DNA of 52,301 nucleotides from CAZTHM01 sp041946825 (GCA_041946825.1 JBHGBD010000032.1:1-52301), one strand, 5' to 3'; counted from the first letter of the stretch, positions 1-8,690 are shown. Made by a program: numbers and translations. The notes: generated by a model not told the origin, from the sequence alone.

Positions 1-59
1 GATTCGAACCAGGGTTCCATGCTCCAAAGGCATGTGTCCTACCACTGGACGACCTCCCA
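1..59 (-). tRNA. tRNA-Gln (anticodon TTG), 3' end cut by window edge
   Basis: Read on the minus strand, the 5' acceptor strand TGGGAGG, a D arm with GTCC/GGAC stem, a CATGC/GCATG anticodon stem around loop CTTTGGA (anticodon TTG), and a T arm beginning CCTGG-TTCGAAT are all visible. The last T-stem bases, the 3' acceptor strand and the CCA end lie outside the window. It follows ispE on the same strand. Confidence 0.93.
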
Positions 60-63
60 GGAA

Positions 64-149
64 CAGTGACAAGTGACGAGTGACAAGTGGCGAGCAAGAA
101 GCCGGCTGAGCAGACTCGCTTGCCACACGTCACACGTAACTCGTCACTG
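64..149. repeat. Word-repeat inverted element between ispE and tRNA-Gln
   Basis: The left arm (64-94) is built from repeated GTGAC(A/G)AGT words. The right arm (114-149) is its imperfect reverse complement: both arms start CAGTGAC and end GTGG...CGAG. The right arm overlaps the last two codons and the stop codon of ispE (stop at 144-146). It could form a long hairpin in the transcript between ispE and the tRNA. The function is unknown. Confidence 0.6.
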
Positions 150-1046
150 CGTTAAGCGCCGTCGGTACTCGGCGCCAGAGAGTGTCCGCGAATGAAAGCA
201 CTGCCACCCCCGAGGAACTAACTCGGAGGCCTGAGCGGTTTTCTGGGCGGATTGAAAAAGGGCGAAGACAGCTGAACCGCTACCCGTCAGGGAGGCTGTT
301 TCGGCTCCGGCCCGGATGAGCTGGCGCTTCAGCTTTGCCAACTCTGGCCACCTCGCGAAAACGACTCGTTCAAAATCGTTTTCGGCCGGTCCCCATTCCC
401 GCAGGGGAAAAAGTGGCCGCGCGCCCAAAACATCCATCTTAAGGGCTCTGCGGCCCTTTGTCAATCGTCGGCCAGGCAGCCGTCCCGCTTCGCCGTACGC
501 CCAAGCCGTCGAGACCTGAAAGCCGGGGAAGACAATCAGGCAGCACCGGCGCGGCAAGTCATCGAGAGGAACGATCTCCTCTCCCCGCCCGCTCGCCAGC
601 GCGCGGCCGCCGAAGAGGAAGAAGGGGACATCCGAGCCGAGTTCGGCGGCGATTCGAGTGCGCTCAGCCGCCTCCAACTGATCGCCGGTCAGACGCTCCA
701 AAGCCAGCAGCGTTGCCGCCGCGTCGCTGCTGGCGCCTCCCAGGCCGGCGCCGGCGGGGATTTTTTTGATCAACTCAATCCGGATCCCACCATGAAATCC
801 GCTCGCCTGTTTCCACGCTCCACATGCGCGGTAGACGAGGTTGTCGCTGCCGGTGGGGATCGAGGGCTCGTCGCACACCAGAGTGATGCCCCGACCTCTT
901 TTCGAGATTGTTACGGTCAAGAGATCGTGGAGCGCCACGGTTTGGAAAACAGTGCGGATTTCGTGGTAGCCGTCGGCTCGTTTTCCGAGGATCTTCAAAC
1001 CGACGTTGATCTTGGCGAAAGCGCGGACTCGGATTCTCGGTTCCAA
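144..1046 (-). CDS. ispE: 4-diphosphocytidyl-2-C-methyl-D-erythritol kinase
   Basis: IspE phosphorylates the 2-hydroxyl of CDP-methylerythritol with ATP in the cytosolic non-mevalonate (MEP) isoprenoid pathway. The 300 residues match the family length. Visible GHMP-kinase features are Lys12 in AKIN, the glycine-rich ATP loop PAGAGLGGASSDAA at 97-110, the catalytic Asp139 in GSDVPFF, and the C-terminal TGSGSAVFALF motif. It starts 42 bp after the TPR gene on the same strand and is followed by tRNA-Gln, so it is probably transcribed from the promoter ahead of the TPR gene. The TPR-ispE-tRNA-Gln order is, to my knowledge, common in Acidobacteriota. Confidence 0.96.
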   Translation of the reverse strand: MEPRIRVRAFAKINVGLKILGKRADGYHEIRTVFQTVALHDLLTVTISKRGRGITLVCDEPSIPTGSDNLVYRACGAWKQASGFHGGIRIELIKKIPAGAGLGGASSDAAATLLALERLTGDQLEAAERTRIAAELGSDVPFFLFGGRALASGRGEEIVPLDDLPRRCCLIVFPGFQVSTAWAYGEAGRLPGRRLTKGRRALKMDVLGARPLFPLREWGPAENDFERVVFARWPELAKLKRQLIRAGAETASLTGSGSAVFALFQSAQKTAQASELVPRGWQCFHSRTLSGAEYRRRLTQ

Positions 1047-1088
1047 GGCAGGCCGGGAGGAGCAGTAGGATTCCCGCCGGGAGCAGGC

Positions 1089-3206
1089 TCAGTGTTGCAC
1101 GGATTTTTCCGCGGCCAAGCGAAGCTTGAGTTCCTCAAGTTTCTTTTCAAGCTTGGCGGCTTGTTCGGCGTCGAAGTCGCTGCTGGAGGAGTTCGGCCAG
1201 TCTTTGAGCGCGCGCTCCCAGGCTTCCTGGGCCTCGCGCTTCTTGCCCATTTGCAGGTACAGATGCCCCAGGTGTTCCTGGATGGTGGGATCGCCGGAGA
1301 TCAAGCGCGCGGCTTTCACCAAATGCGGCTCTGCCAGGTCAAACCGGTGCATCTTGTAGTAGGCCCAACCCAGGCTGTCCATATAGGCGCCGTTATTGGG
1401 CTCAAGTTCGAGGGCCTTCTGGATGTACTTCACCGATTCTTCCAATCGCACACCGCGGTCCGCCAGCATGTAACCCAGGTAATTGGACGCCGCAGCGTTC
1501 AAGGGGTTGGTCGCCAGTACTTGGCGGAACTGCTCCTCCGCCAGGTCGTATTTCTTCTGGCGCTCGTAAATCGAGCCGAGGACGAAGTGCGGATATTCCT
1601 GGTCATCCGGCTTGGTGCTCAAGTCGAGAGCCTGACGGGCCGCCGCCTCCGCTTCGGGAAAGCGCTTGGCCTGAGAATAGACCTGGGCAATCGTGAGGTA
1701 CACCTCGCGATCAGCCGGAGTTTTGTTGAGGAGCGCACGAAGCTGCTGGACTGCTTCGTCGATCCGTCCGCGCTCGCCGAGCATCGTAGCGCGAAGCATG
1801 ACCAGCGAACGCTCCTGGGGATACTTCTGGACCGCGGCATCCGCCGCCTCGAGCGCCTTCTGGGGCTGCCGGTTCATTCGCAAGGTTTCAACGATCAGCG
1901 CCTCAGCGCGCGGAGCGTTTTCTTTGCCGAGGTTCTCAATTTGCTGGAATGCCTCAAGGGCCTGGTCGTATTTATCCTGAGAGCGAAAGACCAGTCCGAG
2001 CCGCTCCAGAAAGATTGCGCGGTTGCTGGCCTCTCCGGGCGTGTATTGTCCGGAGGGGCGCTCGGTCTGCTTGATCAGCCCCTGCAGAATCTGCACGGCT
2101 TTGTCTTCATTCCCCACCGCGTCTTCGAGGAGTGCCAGGTGATAGGGGACTTCGAGGCTGTCGGGCATCAAACTCTTGGCACGCTCGAATTCCTGGCGTG
2201 CCTGATCAAACCGTCCTTCCTGCCGCTCCAGTTGTCCCAGGCGCAGATGCGCCGAGCCATCGTCCGGGTCATCCTTGAGAATCTTCTGGAGCTCGGTGCG
2301 AGCTGCTTCAAGCCGCCCTCCGCCCATTAGCGCGTCGGCATACGCCCGGCGGATCTCCTGGTTCTCAGCGTCCGCGGCAACAGCCTTCCCGTAAACCTCA
2401 ATGGCGTTGTCATAGTCATGGGTCTGTAAATAGGCGTAACCCAGCATGGCCAGAAACTGCGGATCCATGTCGCTTTCGGGAATCCGCTTGAGGAGTTCGA
2501 CCGCCTGGTCATAGTCTCCGTGATCAAAGTGGATTTGCGCCAGGTTGGCCAAAGCGCTTCGCGAATCAGGGTTGGCGTCCAGGACCTTTCGAAGAGCTTC
2601 TTCGGCCTTCGCGGGCTGGTTGTTCAGCCGGTAGAGCCGACCCAGGACCAGGTAGTTGTCACTGTCGGCAGGGTTGAGACGGCTAAGGGCCTCAAAGTGT
2701 TCGATGGCTTTGCGCAGGCTCTCTTTGGCCACTTTCTCAGGCTGCTGTTCGCCCAGATTCCGCCAGTAAATGTTAGCCAGCAGCCGGTGCGCGTCAGCCT
2801 GGTCAGGATTGATCTTCAGGACGGCTTCCGCGTCCTTTACGGCGTCTGCAATCCGGCCGATGCGCCAATAAAGCTCGGCCAATTCCACCCGCAGGAAGAG
2901 CGAATCTGGATCCGCCTCCATCGCCTTCTTGTACTCGCTGATGGCCCGGTCCACATAGTCGCCGCGGTTGTTGATCCCCGCCAGTTCACGGAAACGCCGC
3001 GCCAGCATGTAATGATAGTAAGCCGTCGAGTGATCTACGCCTGAGGATGGGAAAGCGGTTGCCGGTTGGTCGGTCGTTTCGGGCGAAGGCGCCTGCTGCG
3101 GAGCCGTGAACGCCGGCGGCGAATCCTGTTGGGGGGCCGCCCACCCCGTTAACGCCAACAAAAAAAGGCTGATTCCAGCCACGACTTCCCGGACCGTCTT
3201 TTTCAT
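1089..3206 (-). CDS. Secreted tetratricopeptide-repeat protein
   Basis: The protein has 705 residues if started at the ATG at 3204-3206, which opens directly into a signal peptide (MKK, a hydrophobic stretch ISLFLLALTGWA, then APQQ). The frame stays open further upstream, but those codons overlap the predicted promoter at 3240-3268, so the later start is preferred. No good ribosome site is seen; the nearest AGGAG lies about 22 nt away. After a Pro/Gln-rich linker, TPR repeats of about 34 residues run nearly end to end (motifs such as LGxxYxxxxxYDxAIExY and NxxAAsNYLGYMLADRG). It is probably a periplasmic or lipid-free scaffold for protein assembly; the partner is unknown. It heads the unit that contains ispE. 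Confidence 0.88.
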   Translation of the reverse strand: MKKTVREVVAGISLFLLALTGWAAPQQDSPPAFTAPQQAPSPETTDQPATAFPSSGVDHSTAYYHYMLARRFRELAGINNRGDYVDRAISEYKKAMEADPDSLFLRVELAELYWRIGRIADAVKDAEAVLKINPDQADAHRLLANIYWRNLGEQQPEKVAKESLRKAIEHFEALSRLNPADSDNYLVLGRLYRLNNQPAKAEEALRKVLDANPDSRSALANLAQIHFDHGDYDQAVELLKRIPESDMDPQFLAMLGYAYLQTHDYDNAIEVYGKAVAADAENQEIRRAYADALMGGGRLEAARTELQKILKDDPDDGSAHLRLGQLERQEGRFDQARQEFERAKSLMPDSLEVPYHLALLEDAVGNEDKAVQILQGLIKQTERPSGQYTPGEASNRAIFLERLGLVFRSQDKYDQALEAFQQIENLGKENAPRAEALIVETLRMNRQPQKALEAADAAVQKYPQERSLVMLRATMLGERGRIDEAVQQLRALLNKTPADREVYLTIAQVYSQAKRFPEAEAAARQALDLSTKPDDQEYPHFVLGSIYERQKKYDLAEEQFRQVLATNPLNAAASNYLGYMLADRGVRLEESVKYIQKALELEPNNGAYMDSLGWAYYKMHRFDLAEPHLVKAARLISGDPTIQEHLGHLYLQMGKKREAQEAWERALKDWPNSSSSDFDAEQAAKLEKKLEELKLRLAAEKSVQH

Positions 3207-3239
3207 AGATTGCTTCGCCCCGCTTGAACTCCTAGCAGA

Positions 3240-3268
3240 ATTATGGCATAGGGGGCATTGCCTGTCAA
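3240..3268 (-). promoter_or_regulatory. Sigma-70 promoter for the TPR-ispE unit
   Basis: On the minus strand TTGACA (3263-3268) is followed by a 17-nt spacer and CATAAT (3240-3245). This matches 11 of the 12 consensus positions. Transcription would start near 3233, about 27 nt before the chosen start codon at 3206. Confidence 0.75.
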
Positions 3269-3438
3269 AAGTCTGAATCCCCTTCTCCCCCGTTTCCTTG
3301 GATGCGCGGATTCGACACCAGGCTGTAGCGGCGGAAGCTGAAATTCGGACACGGGACAAGGTCGTAGCCAAAGTTGAAGTGCGACCTCGAACCTGTCTGT
3401 CCTCCCGAAACCCTAATTCCGAACCCCGCATCTCGGGT

Positions 3439-3519
3439 TCAGGCGCACTTCACCGCCGCTTTGCCAAGGAATTCCGCCGAGTCACCGAGTTCTTCCTCGA
3501 TGCGCAGCAGTTGATTGTA
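3439..3519 (-). repeat. Partial second copy of the enolase 3' end
   Basis: These 81 bp repeat 4019-4099, the last 26 codons plus stop of eno, with three differences (3442, 3451, 3490). All three are third-position synonymous changes: GCC/GCG, GTG/GTA and GAA/GAG. The copy retains the reading frame to the stop (YNQLLRIEEELGD...AVKCA) but lacks the rest of the enzyme. It begins 22 nt after the stop of the small antitoxin gene. Confidence 0.9.
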
Positions 3520-3541
3520 TTCTGCGAGCAACAGGCAGGGG

Positions 3542-3730
3542 TTATAGCCCAAGCTCTTTCTTGGCCTCTTGCCATGGGATTCCTGGCTTGCCGGCATTTC
3601 GCTTGATGGCAGCATCCAGGTCGCGCAGGTCCTCGAGATCTTCGACTCTGCCACGCAATCGCCGCAGCTCTCTGTGAAGTTGTTTGACAGTGACCCGTCT
3701 TGTCTTGCGTTGGGATGTCGCCCTATTCAT
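3542..3730 (-). CDS. Putative antitoxin of a RelE/ParE-type pair
   Basis: A 62-residue basic, helix-rich protein with a charged heptad-like stretch LHRELRRLRGRVEDLEDLRD and a C-terminal PWQEAKKELGL. It has no recognisable DNA-binding domain. Its start codon overlaps the end of the upstream RelE-like toxin reading frame by 8 nt (ATGAATAG), the tight coupling usual for toxin-antitoxin pairs; here the toxin comes first. The antitoxin role is inferred from neighbourhood, size and the short PWxxxKxELGL tail seen in small antitoxins. The gene itself looks intact even though the toxin is frameshifted. Confidence 0.6.
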   Translation of the reverse strand: MNRATSQRKTRRVTVKQLHRELRRLRGRVEDLEDLRDLDAAIKRNAGKPGIPWQEAKKELGL

Positions 3731-3970
3731 ATGCTTCCTTCCGCGCCTTTACAGCATACACAAATATCGTTGAACGCTGCATTCGAAGAGGATGCGGAAT
3801 ACGCCGACACGCAGCCTGTACTTATGGGCCGTGCCTGTAAGCTTTTTAATGTCACCCGAAAAAGTGCTTTGCAGTGCGTCTAATCGCTGGCCAATGACTC
3901 GTCGCAGGGGTTTGGGCAGGCCGCGAAGCTGGTCGCGTGCTTCCTCACTGATGAACAACTTGTAGAGCAT
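3723..3970 (-). pseudogene. RelE/ParE-family toxin, frameshifted
   Basis: From the ATG at 3970 the frame reads a RelE-superfamily mRNA-interferase or gyrase toxin: YKLFISEEARDQL, then LPKPLRRVIGQRLDAL, then HKYRLRVGVFRILFE. After that it runs into CSVQRYLCML and a stop at 3749. In the next frame the expected end of the family appears (TIFVYAVKARKEAYE) and stops at 3723, overlapping the antitoxin start. One base is therefore missing around 3770-3774. This is either true inactivation or an assembly error. The 48-nt gap to the enolase stop holds no obvious promoter. Confidence 0.75.
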
Positions 3971-4018
3971 CACTTGCGCCCCGGCATTTCGGCCATCAGA
4001 TATGGATCTGGCCCAGCC

Positions 4019-5302
4019 TCACGCGCACTTTACCGCCGCTTTGCCAAGGAATTCCGCCGAGTCACCGAGCTCTTCCTCGATGCGCAGCAGTTGATTGTAC
4101 TTGGCGATGCGGTCGGTCCTGCTGGCAGAGCCGGTTTTGATCTGGCCCGTATAGAGGCCCACGGTGAAATCGGCGATGAAGGCGTCCTCAGTTTCGCCCG
4201 AGCGGTGGGAAACGACGGCCGTATAGCCATTCCGCCGCGCCAGCTCAATGGCGGCAACGGTCTCCGTGACGGTTCCGATCTGGTTGAGTTTGATCAGGAT
4301 GGAATTGCCCACACCGTCTTCAATCCCGCGCTCCAGGCGTTCCGTGTTTGTAACAAACAGATCGTCGCCGACAAGTTGGATCTTCTTCCCGAGCTCTTCC
4401 GTCAGGAGCTTCCAGCCTTCCCAGTCGTCCTGGGCCAGGCCATCTTCGATGGAAATGATGGGATACTGCCGGGCCCAATCCGCGTAGAGCTTTACCATTT
4501 CTTCTGCCGACTTCTTGGATTTGTCAGATTTGTAGAAGACGTACTTGCCGTCCTGAAACATCTCGCTAGAGGCGGGGTCGAGCGTCAGGCAGATATCATG
4601 TCCGGGCGAGTAGCCGGCCTTTTCAATGGCCTCCAGAATCAGCTCGACGGCTTCGACATTCGATTTCAGCGCCGGCGCGAACCCGCCCTCGTCTCCGACT
4701 GCTGTGTTGTAGCCATTGTCCTTGAGGACTTTCTTCAGCGTGTGAAAGGTCTCGACGCCCATGCGGAGGGCCTGGGAGAAACTCTCCGCGCCCACCGGCA
4801 TGATCATAAATTCCTGGAAGTCCACAGTATTGTCGGCGTGCACACCGCCGTTCAGGATGTTCATCATCGGGACCGGCAGACGGCGCGCCTGAAGTCCGCC
4901 CAGGTAGCGGTAGAGGGACATGTGCGCGGAGCGCGCTGCGGCGCGGCAGACGGCCATTGACACGGCCAGCGTGGCGTTGGCCCCCAGCTTGCCTTTGTTC
5001 GGCGTGCCGTCGAGCTCGATCATGCGCTGGTCGATCTGCGACTGTTCGCTCGCGTCGCGCCCGCCCAACTCGCGCGCGATGACCGCATTGATGTTCTCGA
5101 CGGCCTGCAGGACTCCTTTACCCAGGTAGCGCCGCTTGTCGCCGTCGCGCAGTTCCAGGGCTTCGTGCTCACCCGTCGAAGCACCCGAAGGCACGGCCGC
5201 GCGGCCGAATGCGCCGTCGCGCAGGTGGACATCCGCTTCAACTGTGGGATTTCCCCGTGAATCGAGAATCTCCCGTCCAACAATCAGATCAATTTCTGCC
5301 AT
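4019..5302 (-). CDS. eno: Enolase (phosphopyruvate hydratase)
   Basis: Enolase interconverts 2-phosphoglycerate and phosphoenolpyruvate in cytosolic glycolysis. The 427 residues are the usual length when started at the ATG at 5302 (MAEIDLIVGREILDSRGNPT). A GGAG lies 8 nt upstream at 5311-5314. Family signatures are all present: GASTGEHEALELRDG, the metal ligands in TLDPASSE and SIEDGLAQDDW, the catalytic lysine in ILIKLNQIGT, and SHRSGETED. The open frame continues 23 codons upstream but without support. The last 26 codons are duplicated at 3439-3519 beyond a toxin-antitoxin cassette. Confidence 0.97.
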   Translation of the reverse strand: MAEIDLIVGREILDSRGNPTVEADVHLRDGAFGRAAVPSGASTGEHEALELRDGDKRRYLGKGVLQAVENINAVIARELGGRDASEQSQIDQRMIELDGTPNKGKLGANATLAVSMAVCRAAARSAHMSLYRYLGGLQARRLPVPMMNILNGGVHADNTVDFQEFMIMPVGAESFSQALRMGVETFHTLKKVLKDNGYNTAVGDEGGFAPALKSNVEAVELILEAIEKAGYSPGHDICLTLDPASSEMFQDGKYVFYKSDKSKKSAEEMVKLYADWARQYPIISIEDGLAQDDWEGWKLLTEELGKKIQLVGDDLFVTNTERLERGIEDGVGNSILIKLNQIGTVTETVAAIELARRNGYTAVVSHRSGETEDAFIADFTVGLYTGQIKTGSASRTDRIAKYNQLLRIEEELGDSAEFLGKAAVKCA

Positions 5303-5337
5303 AAGAATGACTCCGTAATGAGATTTTGAAACCGCAA

Positions 5338-5346
5338 ATTCTATCA
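5338..5346 (-). promoter_or_regulatory. Extended -10 promoter for eno
   Basis: On the minus strand TGA-TAGAAT reads as an extended -10 element (TGn then TAnAAT). No -35 match is found at the right spacing, as is usual for extended -10 promoters. Transcription would begin near 5331, about 29 nt before the eno start. Confidence 0.45.
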
Positions 5347-5409
5347 CATCGTTTCCCGCGCGCAGGGTCAAAGAACCGGCGCCGGACGCTTTGTCCGCCA
5401 GGGTCGGAT

Positions 5410-5437
5410 TTGCTTTCGGCCGTAGCGCGGGGATAAT
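5410..5437 (+). promoter_or_regulatory. Possible promoter for sppA
   Basis: TTGCTT (5410-5415) and GATAAT (5432-5437) are separated by 16 nt in the divergent eno-sppA spacer. The -10 is good and the -35 is weak. Placement about 90 nt ahead of the gene is reasonable. Confidence 0.35.
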
Positions 5438-5529
5438 GAAGCTTCCGGCGCTGTGTCGCAGGTGGAGTAGGACGTCAAGGCGGGCGGACTGCCGGCACAG
5501 AATAGCCGCCGACTTTATTGGAGGTCATG

Positions 5530-7227
5530 ATGAGAACTCTGGGGAAGATCTTCCTTGCGCTGATTGCCCTGGTGATGCTGCTGGCCGTGGTCCTGATCGT
5601 AATCGGGTACCTTGCGCATCGAATCGAGCCGAACACCGTGCTGACTCTGCGGATCGAGGGCGAAGTCGAAACAAGCCCGCCGCGCGATGAGCTGACAGAG
5701 CTCATGGCGGGCACCCGCGTGACGGTTCCGGACATCGTCGAGGCGCTGGACCGCGCCGGGGGCGATCCGCGCATCACCGGCCTCGAGTTGCGGGTCGGCG
5801 AATCGACGATGGGCATCGCGGACATCCAGGAAGTACGTCAGAAGATTCGAGAGTTCAACCGCAGAGGGAAGTTTTCCATCGCCTACCTGGAGTTCGGCAC
5901 CAACCGTTCCTATTACCTCGCTTCCGCATGCCAGACCGTCGCCCTGCTCCCGACCTCACTGCTGCATGTCCGTGGGCTCATGACCTCGACAACATTCCTG
6001 CGCGGGACCTTCGATAAGCTTGCGGTTTACCCGGACTTTCTCCACATTGGCGACTACAAAAACGCTACGAACATCTACACCGAGAAGAAATACACCGCGG
6101 CGCACCGCGAGGCCGACCAGATGCTCCTGGAAGATATATCAGACCAGTTCTTCCACGGACTTGCCGAATCGCGCGGAATGAAAGCGGAAGAGATGGAAAA
6201 AGTCATCGCCCGCGGGCCGCTGACTGCCCAGGAAGCGTTGGCCGCCAAGCTGGTGGATCGCACGGCATACAACGACGAGATTCGCGACATCGTCAAGCAG
6301 CGGAATGGCGGGAAGGAGACACGTCTGAGTCTGAGCGAATACTTGCGGCGCACGGAGCGCGCAGGCCACACGAAGCTCGCCGTCATTTATGCCACGGGCG
6401 CGATTCTCCCCGGTCGGAGCGGGGATAGCCCCCTGGGCGGCGAGGTGATGGGTTCGGAGACAATTGCCGAGCAATTCCGCCGCGCTCGGGAGGACAGTTC
6501 CATCAAGGCTGTCATTCTGCGCGTGGATTCTCCGGGCGGCGTCAGCTTTGCCTCGGAGGCCATTCGCCGTGAACTCTTGCTCACCAAGCGGCAGAAACCC
6601 GTGGTGGTTTCGATGTCGGACGTCGCGGCCTCGGGCGGTTACTGGATTGCGATGTCGGCCAACCGAATTGTCGCCGAACCCGGGACCATTACGGGCTCCA
6701 TCGGGATCTTCGCCGGCAAGTTCAATATCTCGGGGCTTTACCAGAAACTAGGATTGTCCAAGGATTCGATCACCACCACCGATAATTCCACGATCGACTG
6801 GCCATTTCAGAACTTCACGCCCGCGCAACGCGAGTCCATCATGAAGTACATGCGCGACGTTTACGGCGAATTCCTTAAAGGGGTGGCGGAAGGCCGCCAC
6901 ATGCAGGTTGAAGCGGTGGATAAAGTGGGCCAAGGACATGTCTGGACCGGCGAGCGTGCCAAGCAACTCGGTCTCGTGGACGAACTAGGCGGGCTTGACG
7001 CGGCCATCCTCGCGGCGAAGTCTCTTGCCAAGATTCCCGCCGATGAAGCCGTGACGCTGGTCAACCTCCCGCCGCCCAAGCCGTTCTTTGACGCCATTCG
7101 CGATTTGTTTGGGAACGCCAGCCTGATGGCGAGCGGGACCATGCTCGATCGTTGGGCGCGGAGCCTCGAATCGGTGGCGCGCATTCCAGTCTGGACGCTG
7201 CTGCCGGAAGTGCCGGACGTCCAGTAG
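5530..7227 (+). CDS. sppA: Signal peptide peptidase SppA, long (67K) type
   Basis: SppA is a membrane-anchored serine protease that degrades cleaved signal peptides. The ATG at 5530 is chosen because GGAGG (5520-5524) stands 5 nt ahead; an ATG at 5527 is the alternative. The 565 residues begin with one membrane helix (FLALIALVMLLAVVLIVIGY) and contain two tandem S49 domains, as in the E. coli 67K enzyme. The Lys/Ser dyad is recognisable: Lys177 in GDYKNATN of the first half and Ser368 in MSDVAASGGYW of the second. It is divergent from eno. Confidence 0.93.
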   Translation: MRTLGKIFLALIALVMLLAVVLIVIGYLAHRIEPNTVLTLRIEGEVETSPPRDELTELMAGTRVTVPDIVEALDRAGGDPRITGLELRVGESTMGIADIQEVRQKIREFNRRGKFSIAYLEFGTNRSYYLASACQTVALLPTSLLHVRGLMTSTTFLRGTFDKLAVYPDFLHIGDYKNATNIYTEKKYTAAHREADQMLLEDISDQFFHGLAESRGMKAEEMEKVIARGPLTAQEALAAKLVDRTAYNDEIRDIVKQRNGGKETRLSLSEYLRRTERAGHTKLAVIYATGAILPGRSGDSPLGGEVMGSETIAEQFRRAREDSSIKAVILRVDSPGGVSFASEAIRRELLLTKRQKPVVVSMSDVAASGGYWIAMSANRIVAEPGTITGSIGIFAGKFNISGLYQKLGLSKDSITTTDNSTIDWPFQNFTPAQRESIMKYMRDVYGEFLKGVAEGRHMQVEAVDKVGQGHVWTGERAKQLGLVDELGGLDAAILAAKSLAKIPADEAVTLVNLPPPKPFFDAIRDLFGNASLMASGTMLDRWARSLESVARIPVWTLLPEVPDVQ

Positions 7228-7319
7228 GACGCGGGTGCGGGAGAGCGGGGAGATTCGTCACGTGGATACTTGATTTCTTGAATGATCAGATTGTGGAGCG
7301 ACATCGTCAGGCGGTTTCC

Positions 7320-8690
7320 ATGAAATTCGATGCGATCGTAATTGGCTCGGGGCAGGCGGGCAATCCGCTTTGCCACAAGCTCGCCGACCTGGGTTGGAAT
7401 GTGGCGCTGATCGAAAAGGCCCACTTGGGCGGGACGTGTATCAATTATGGCTGCACTCCCACCAAAACGATGGTGGCCTCCGCGCAGGTGGCCTTCTATG
7501 CCCGCAACGCCGCGCGCTGGGGTGTCGAGACGGGGTCGGTCAGTATCAACCTCCCGCAAATTGTGGAGCGAAAAAACACGGTCGTTCGGAGTTTCCGTGA
7601 CGGGCACGAGAAGCGCGTCGCCGCGCGGCCAACCCTCAAGCTGTTTCGTGGCACGGCGCGATTCACCGGCCCGCACCAGATCCGCGTTGGCGACGAAAGA
7701 CTCGAAAGTGAGCGCGTTTTCATTAACACGGGAACACGGCCCGCGATTCCGGAAATTCCAGGCCTCGATTCGTGCGGCTACCTTACGAACGCCACTATCA
7801 TGGACCTCCAGGCGCTTCCTGAGCACCTCATCGTGCTCGGCGGCGGGTACATTGGTCTTGAATTCGGCCAGATGTTCCGGCGCTTTGGAAGTCAGGCGAC
7901 GGTGATCCATCACAGCGGCCAGATCCTGCCGCGTGAGGACGCTGACATTGCGACAGAGCTTCAAAAGGCGCTCGAAAGCGAAGGAATTCGGTTTCTCCTC
8001 AATACCAAGACAACGCGCGTTGAAAAGCTCGACGGAAGGATCACCCTTGCGGTCGAAGGGCCCGGAGGCGCGGAGACGGTGAAAGGGACGCATCTACTCG
8101 TCGCGACGGGACGCAGCCCGAATACACACGAACTGGATCTCGCGAAGGCAGGCGTCGAAATGGACAAGGGCGGCTACATCAAGGTCAACAACCGGCTGGA
8201 GACGAACGTGCCCGGGATCTGGGCGCTTGGCGATGTAAAGGGCGGTCCGGCGTTCACGCACATCTCTTACAACGACTACCAGGTCCTTTACGCAAACCTG
8301 ATCGAAGGCAAAAGCCTGACCACCGACCGCCGCATCGTTCCCTACTCGGTGTTCACGGATCCACAATTGGGCGGGGTGGGGTTGACTGAAAAGGAAGCTC
8401 GCGCCAAAGGCCATCGCCTGAAGATCGGCAAATACCCCCTCGCCTACGTGGCGCGAGCCATCGAGCGCGACGAAACGGCAGGACTGATGAAGATCGTCGT
8501 CGACGCGGCAACGGACAAAATCCTCGGCGCATCGATCCTTGCTTCGGAAGGGGGTGAACTGGTCCAAATCCTCCACGCGCTTATGTTGGCCGGCGCGCCT
8601 TATACGCTTCTCAAGGGTGCGATCTACATCCACCCGACATTGGCCGAAGGTTTCTGGGGTCTTCTGGAAGACGTGAAGGCAGTGGACTAG
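7320..8690 (+). CDS. FAD-dependent pyridine nucleotide-disulfide oxidoreductase (mercuric reductase / dihydrolipoamide dehydrogenase-like)
   Basis: The 456-residue class I disulfide oxidoreductase starts at the ATG at 7320. It has an N-terminal FAD fold (IGSGQAGNP), the redox-active pair in GTCINYGCTPTK, an NAD(P)H fold (VLGGGYIGLEFGQ), the second FAD contact (GIWALGDVKGGPAFTH), and the C-terminal dimer-interface base in IHPTLAEGF. Proteins of this subgroup are often named mercuric reductase, but there is no HMA domain, no C-terminal Cys-Cys pair and no mer gene nearby, so the substrate is open. It lies 92 bp downstream of sppA and may be co-transcribed with it. Confidence 0.85.
   Translation: MKFDAIVIGSGQAGNPLCHKLADLGWNVALIEKAHLGGTCINYGCTPTKTMVASAQVAFYARNAARWGVETGSVSINLPQIVERKNTVVRSFRDGHEKRVAARPTLKLFRGTARFTGPHQIRVGDERLESERVFINTGTRPAIPEIPGLDSCGYLTNATIMDLQALPEHLIVLGGGYIGLEFGQMFRRFGSQATVIHHSGQILPREDADIATELQKALESEGIRFLLNTKTTRVEKLDGRITLAVEGPGGAETVKGTHLLVATGRSPNTHELDLAKAGVEMDKGGYIKVNNRLETNVPGIWALGDVKGGPAFTHISYNDYQVLYANLIEGKSLTTDRRIVPYSVFTDPQLGGVGLTEKEARAKGHRLKIGKYPLAYVARAIERDETAGLMKIVVDAATDKILGASILASEGGELVQILHALMLAGAPYTLLKGAIYIHPTLAEGFWGLLEDVKAVD

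Noticed and set aside
792..2330. 512-codon plus-strand frame opposite the TPR gene
   Set aside because: It is antisense to a clear TPR protein, lacks any domain, and is a by-product of GC-rich codon usage.
3439..3654. 71-codon frame containing the enolase tail as a gene of its own
   Set aside because: Only its last 26 codons are enolase-derived; the rest is antitoxin sequence in another frame. Treated as a repeat.
6861..8093. 410-codon minus-strand frame across sppA and the oxidoreductase
   Set aside because: Antisense to two conserved genes; no domain or ribosome site.
7320..8690. Mercury resistance operon
   Set aside because: The oxidoreductase lacks the C-terminal Cys pair and HMA domain, and no merR, merT or merP is adjacent.
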